Program-made: the position numbers and the translations under genes | Source: Doryteuthis pealeii | Lineage: Eukaryota > Mollusca > Cephalopoda > Myopsida > Loliginidae | Direction: 5' to 3' | NCBI GenBank assembly: GCA_023376005.1 | Contig: CM042151.1 | Span: forward strand, 80,520,199-80,584,198 | DNA: 64,000 nucleotides | The notes under the pieces: generated by a model | What the model was told of the DNA's origin: nothing | Database searches by the model: none | The model's input: only the letters and a program-made list of their open reading frames with translations | Part shown: piece after piece, positions 59,785 through 64,000 of the stretch | Position numbering within the stretch: the first letter of the stretch is position 1 | Layout: every line of letters starts with the position of its first letter

Positions 59785-60040
59785 GATAATTTAATGTGTT
59801 TTCCAGGTGGATTCCTACATGAGTTGGATGAGGCTGTTTGCATTTCGCATAGTGCTAATACACTTGGGAAAGGTATGTATCTAACTATTACCCCTTTAGC
59901 TATGAATAAATAGTAGCACAGACTGGGTTCTTGGTTTGGCAGCCAGTTTAGGAGAAAGAAAACTGAATTCAAACCTGTTACTTCACTTAAGAAATTGACC
60001 TTGTGTCAACTCCAAACTGTGGAAGGTTGGTAAATATATA
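59785..60040 (+). repeat. tRNA-derived SINE body (type B-related)
   Basis: GGATGAGGCTGTTTGCATTT, then TAGCTATGAATAAATAGTAG and AAGAAATTGACCTTGTGTC, match the body at 24,600-24,850. Head truncated. Confidence 0.7.
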
Positions 60041-60220
60041 TATAGATGAAAATTGCAAGTTTGGATGATAAAGTCAGGTAAATGTCATTGTTTAATTAAA
60101 TTTTGGAAAAAAAAACTATATTTTTACTTTTGAAGAATAATCGAGCTAAGTTCCAATTACTGTCGAATTGGTAAGACACAGCAACAAGCAGTTGTAACTC
60201 AATACAATCCCGTCTTGTCA

Positions 60221-60516
60221 CAATTCTACAGCAGACTGACAGGGTATTTATAAAACTCCACAATACCATAGAAACCAATCAGCCAATTAGAACTCAGGGA
60301 ATGGAATCACCGAAATGCATGAATGGATTATTCTTGATTTCTATAAATACCAACTGTCTTGGACACTACAATTCTACAGCAGACTGACAGGGTATTTATA
60401 AAACTCCACAATACCATAGAAACCAAGCAGCCAATTAGAACTCAGGGAATGGAATCACCGAAATGCATGAATGGACTATTCTTGATTTCTATAAATACCA
60501 ACTGTCTTGGACACTG
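60221..60516 (+). repeat. Recent 148-bp tandem duplication
   Basis: 60,221-60,368 and 60,369-60,516 start CAATTCTACAGCAGACTGAC and differ at very few positions. Each unit has TATTTATAAAACTCC and TTTCTATAAATACC, TATA-like motifs in both directions, and CAGCCAATTAG (CCAAT-like). No gene. Confidence 0.85.
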
Positions 60517-60951
60517 CTTCAGTTGTGCTTAGCTAGTTGCTGTTATTCAAACCAACAGTAGACTGACTTCAATAACTTTAATTACAAAGAAAATTGTCAA
60601 GTTTTCTGCTGTCAAAGTCTCTACTAATTGAAAACTGTTTAAAGTCATTGAACAAAAGCAATTGTTGCATAATTTATGTAGTAGCAAAAATTATTGACAA
60701 ATTATTAATTATTAATATTATTTTAATTAATTATTGACAGTAAAATAAGGGTCCATTGGCCTTCAAATCAGTGTTATATACCTCTCTTATTCTTCTGGCC
60801 GTCTTCTGATCGTCTAGTCTTCTGTCTTCTATCTTCTAATAGTCTTCTAATGGTCTGGTATATCTTCTACAGGTCTCGTCTGGTCTTCTTGTATGGGGAT
60901 TCCGTGTCTGGTTCTGCTGGGGATCATTTCTTATCAGAAGCCTTGTGTCAT
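60517..60951. other. LTR leader-like region
   Basis: The part 60,770-60,951 is leader sequence downstream (on the - strand) of the LTR at 60,952-61,279, comparable to 24,960-25,272 (TCTTCTGGCCGTCTTCTGAT; TTATCAGAAGCC). The remainder is AT-rich. Confidence 0.4.
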
Positions 60952-61279
60952 TGTTAGCTTTTAGTAATAACAACAAGACTTCGATTACCTTTGATGTTAT
61001 TTTATTCTGGATCCCCAAGATCCAGACAACTGCGCGCTGAGAGTCACATCTTGCTAGCTTCTAACTCTGCAACTGACTTACTACTGCAACTCTGAGTTGC
61101 TTACTCCTTAAACCGGAAAGGGCTTTCTATCACTTCCGATTCTCACGATCATCCCAGAACGCAAGGTGAGAGTGAGGTCAAGCATTGTCACTCACTCTCA
61201 AGGCCATCAGCTGTACTGATCGCCATAAGGATTTCTATACTACCTTAAAAAGTAATAGGGATCCAATTAATATGTAACA
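60952..61279 (-). mobile_element. Solo-like LTR, 328 bp
   Basis: On the - strand it starts TGTTACATATTAATTGG and ends CTAAAAGCTAACA, giving TGTTA...TAACA ends. It contains CCAGAATAAAATAAC and GAAGTCTTGTTGTTATTA near the 3' end, then ATGACAC after the end. Same family as 25,273-25,605. No gag or pol nearby. Confidence 0.6.
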
Positions 61280-61323
61280 ATCAGAGCATAGGTGAGTATT
61301 TTTCCGTTGGAAAAATACCAGAT

Positions 61324-61640
61324 TGTTGGAAAATGTGGTAATCTTGCACATCACATGATTTGACTAGGACAGACATGTTCTGTTGAGGTTGGCTCAGACC
61401 ACGCGGTGAATTAGAATGGGCAGTAATAAAATCTTTGATCAAAGAAAAACAAAGTTTTGTAGTTAATTAATGCATGACTTTAAAAGAACTAGCACCGAAA
61501 GAAGCCCTTAGTTAAAAACAGCCAGACAAGAACTTAGAAGATAGAAGAGATGACGACGAATATGGCCGAAAGTAAGAAGATAGAAATGAGAATGAAGAAC
61601 AGACAAGTAAGTCAATGCTGTATCTCTGTCTCTCTCTAAT
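61324..61640 (+). mobile_element. Putative LTR plus leader, second type
   Basis: TGTTGGAAAATGTGGTAATC, then CACATCACATGATTTGAC, AATAAAATC and TTTTGTAGTTAATTAATG parallel the - strand of 21,275-21,534. The leader holds GAAGCCCTTAGTTAA, ACAGCCAGACAAGAAC and a donor-like ACAAGTAAGTC, as in the 21-kb copy. Boundaries approximate. Confidence 0.4.
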
Positions 61641-62298
61641 GACTCTCTTGTTTATATACCTGCAATGGGTTATATAACACGATAAGCAGAAATTGCAATT
61701 TCTACCAATTTGGGCCCAAGATGCTGTTCAATTTTGAAAAACCTTTATATTATTACATTTGTGACAGCAACACCCAGGCAAGGAATGAGTAATGACAGAG
61801 TCAACTGGTGAAGATACTTTTATTTATAAAAATATGGTAGTTGTTACTTGTCCTCCTGTTTCATAACTGGTCTTCAACATGAAACTACAATAGAATACAA
61901 AAGATTATGTAGTTTCTCTCATACACAACTAATAAATCAAAAAAGGAGGAAAAGTTTGCACGTTGACACTAACCTTCTTGTCTCCTCGGTTCTTGCCTGC
62001 TAAAAGAATTGAAAACTAGCATCACACGCACATGTGACTTTTACTGGTGTCGAACGGTGCTTGTACCCACACAATAGGATGGCCAAACAAAACAAGGGAG
62101 ATAATTATCTTGCATTTACAACTTTAATTACAAATGAAATGATGATGGCTGTTGAAATCTTCCTGTATAATGTAAAACTGTTTAACCCTTTTTTTGCCAT
62201 GCCCCACCTAATCACCTCTAAAATCCTGATGTCCCACCATGTAGTTCTGCCCTGTTGGCTGGGGCGTTAGAATGCACTGAATACACCTCTGCAGAGAG
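61641..62298. other. Non-coding stretch
   Basis: No gene recognised. The 78-codon frame at 62,034-62,270 runs into a SINE and has no known domain. Confidence 0.45.
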
Positions 62299-62299
62299 G

Positions 62300-62558
62300 T
62301 AAGTAAGTAAAGTAAAGTCATCGGGGCGGACTAAAGTCGGTATCAGCCAGTCAGCGAGGGAGTCTATCCCCTTTTCAAAAGTGCTAGACCAAGGAAATTG
62401 TTTTGGCATCTGAGGTGGAGCGCCACACCTACCATCAGCTCCTTACTTTACCGCACAGATCCCTGTGCTACTCATACACTGAGTTGGCGAGGACCGGGTT
62501 CGAACTAGGAACCTTGTGGTTTCTAGCCGAACGCTCTACCGACTGAGCTAACCCGATC
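62300..62558 (-). repeat. tRNA-derived SINE (type A), best copy
   Basis: On the - strand: GGGTTAGCTCAGTCGGTAGA (box A), then GTTCGAACCCGG (box B), body CTCAGTGTATGAGTAGCACA, and tail TTTACTTACTTACC. Both promoter boxes match the tRNA consensus, so this is the copy most likely to be transcribable. Confidence 0.88.
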
Positions 62559-63060
62559 CATCCCCAAATGGGGCCACCTGTTGGCCATGGGTAGCGACCC
62601 GTGATGCTTAAGGACGGAGTCTTGATGGATGAGCAGTCTATGACCTGCAATATTCCACTTAGACCCTTACTTAGGCTCGACGGGTGGTAGTAGAGCCCTA
62701 GCACCTATATGATTGCCCCAACCCTATTGCCCTTATGGCAAGCTCCAACCCTTTTTATCATATGGGTGCTAGAAGGCGGTGACTGAGGGTCTACATGTCC
62801 TGGGAATGATGTTAGACTCTATCTGATGGTGAGGTTCCAGTTTTGGAGCTTTAGGGAATGAGGAGCACCCCTTCATCACCATTGCTTCCTGGGCCACTCT
62901 GATCCGGAGTGGTAGTACTTGTTAGGGTCCCATCTATGGGTTAAATAGAAAAATGTATTTATAAAAAAACATTGTGTATCCATTAGGAATTAATTTATTT
63001 CAAAACCCTATCGGCATTAAATAACCCACTGAGGTTGATATGTTGTAAAACAAAACAAAC
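62559..63060 (+). repeat. Dispersed repeat with SINE-like 3' end
   Basis: 62,810-62,945 is an inverted match to 53,835-53,975. The end (CCCATCTATGGGTTAAATAG, then GGCATTAAATAACCC and GTTGATATG) is the type B SINE tail also seen at 9,240-9,310. The same CCATCTATGGGTTAAATA string occurs near 9,535. Confidence 0.6.
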
Positions 63061-63561
63061 CGTTTAGTTATATATAATTCTCATAATTTAAATAGTTATT
63101 TCTGTTTGAAGCTGGTTTAAACCAAGGTATTGACATTTGAAGCTTCTTCAGCTCAAAAGAACAAGGCATCTATGAAAAGTAAAAATGAAATTGTTGTATC
63201 CCAAATTGTAGGATATATAGAATTGATAATAAAAACAGGGAATATGTTAACAATAACAATATTTGTTTTATTTATTATCACTGACAGGGAATACAGTGGG
63301 ATGGTTTTGGATTCACTTTGGTTTGATGTAGGATATGCATGTGTCACATACTGTGCTCAGTTCTTGTCTGGTGCTGTTAGTATTTCCTCCTCCTTTTTTC
63401 CGAGAGTATCCGGTTTGAATCGTTAGGGGGAGAGAACTCTCCCTAACAGAAGTAAACAAAAGCCAAAGTAATAAAGAGAAAATTTCTATATAAATATTTC
63501 AATAAATTTATGGAAATGTTTGTGCACAATAGAATAAGAGTACCTATCAAACTACACTGTA
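63061..63561. other. Non-coding or unrecognised stretch
   Basis: A 98-codon frame at 63,130-63,426 (+) has one hydrophobic segment (TITIFVLFIITD) but no recognised family, no strong start context and no relative in the window. Kept as unassigned. Confidence 0.35.
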
Positions 63562-63963
63562 AATTAGGGTAGGACGATTTTTCACTTTTTAAAAATATCA
63601 AATTAGGGTAGGACGATTTTTCACTTTTTAAAAATATCAAATTGTCCATCTATGCGAACGTTGTGTATTAGTATACTGAATACTGATACAAAAAATTAGA
63701 TCTTTTACCATTGTTTGAAGAAATAGCATCAAAGATCATCTACTAAAATGCACTAAAAATCCTCGTTTTCCAAAGGCTAAATTTTGTGAAAATGAGGATT
63801 TTTAGTGCATTTTAGTAGAAGATCTTTGATGCTATTTCCTCAAACAATGATGCAAGTAAAAGATCTAATTTTTGGTATCAGTATTCAGTATACTAACACA
63901 CAACTTTCACATAGATGGGCAATTTGATATTTTAAAAAAGTGAAAAATCGTCCTACCCTAATT
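63562..63963. mobile_element. Fold-back element with duplicated outer end
   Basis: Arms 63,601-63,770 and 63,788-63,963 are about 170 bp with few mismatches around a 17-nt loop. Both contain AATTAGGGTAGGACGATTTT at the outer end and ATGCACTAAAAATCCTC near the loop. The outer 39 bp of the left arm are tandemly doubled (63,562-63,600 and 63,601-63,639). The right arm has ATTTGATATGATG beyond its end. No coding region. Confidence 0.85.
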
Positions 63964-64000
63964 TGATATGATGTACCCTTACACAAGACAATATCTGAAA

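Noticed and set aside
62300..62558. Possible functional tRNA gene
   Set aside because: Box A and box B fit a tRNA, but the acceptor stem does not pair, and the sequence continues into a shared body and (TTAC)n tail, so it is a SINE.
63130..63426. 98-codon frame as a small membrane protein gene
   Set aside because: One hydrophobic segment only, no family, no splice or promoter evidence; left unassigned.

Overview
The window is AT-rich, repeat-crowded animal DNA with intronless-looking C2H2 zinc-finger (ZNF) reading frames embedded in SINEs, LTR fragments, Helitron-like and fold-back elements. The finger style ([24 protein letters not shown]), the tRNA-headed SINEs and the microsatellite load point to a cephalopod, most likely an octopus; this is inference from pattern, not from a database match. 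Only three intact genes are supported: a 16-finger ZNF at 6,841-8,217, a 6-finger ZNF at 22,625-23,155 and a 9-finger ZNF at 55,528-56,289, all on the + strand. A decayed non-LTR reverse transcriptase (YMDD box) lies on the - strand near 54.1-54.5 kb. All other open frames looked repeat-derived, antisense to fingers, or unrecognisable.

Layout. 1-16.35 kb: single-copy-looking flank with SINEs, a 621-bp Helitron-like element, several fold-back elements and the 16-finger ZNF with a 73-bp minisatellite just upstream. 16.35-53.7 kb: one ~14.4-kb segment present three times. Copy 1 (16,350-30,787, +) carries the intact 6-finger gene. Copy 2 (30,783-45,496) is its inverted copy. After a 100-N gap, copy 3 (45,612-53,669, +) repeats the right part. 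In copies 2 and 3 the ZNF is broken mainly by one-base indels. 53.7-64 kb: right flank with the RT fossil, the 9-finger ZNF, more SINEs and LTRs, and a fold-back element at the end.

The triplicated block is the most important structural fact for anyone using this annotation. Copies 1 and 2 share nearly all substitutions and meet at a 5-bp inverted microhomology. Copy 3 has its own substitutions, a 28-bp insertion and two shortened tandem regions, and it alone continues uninterrupted into the right flank. The simplest reading is one locus represented by a fold-back (palindromic) read or contig plus the second haplotype; a real inverted triplication is the alternative. The ZNF count here is therefore probably three genes, not five.

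The most interesting possible system is a set of short type I hammerhead-ribozyme-like motifs (58,005-58,044, 12,384-12,428 and 11,800-11,843, plus the 3' part of one at position 1). Two lie at the ends of inverted-repeat elements and two in a dispersed repeat. Each has a core CUGANGA, a stem II hairpin, GAAA, a very short stem III, and matching stem I strands. This resembles the small hammerheads known from Penelope-like and retrozyme-type elements, but here they are tied to fold-back elements.
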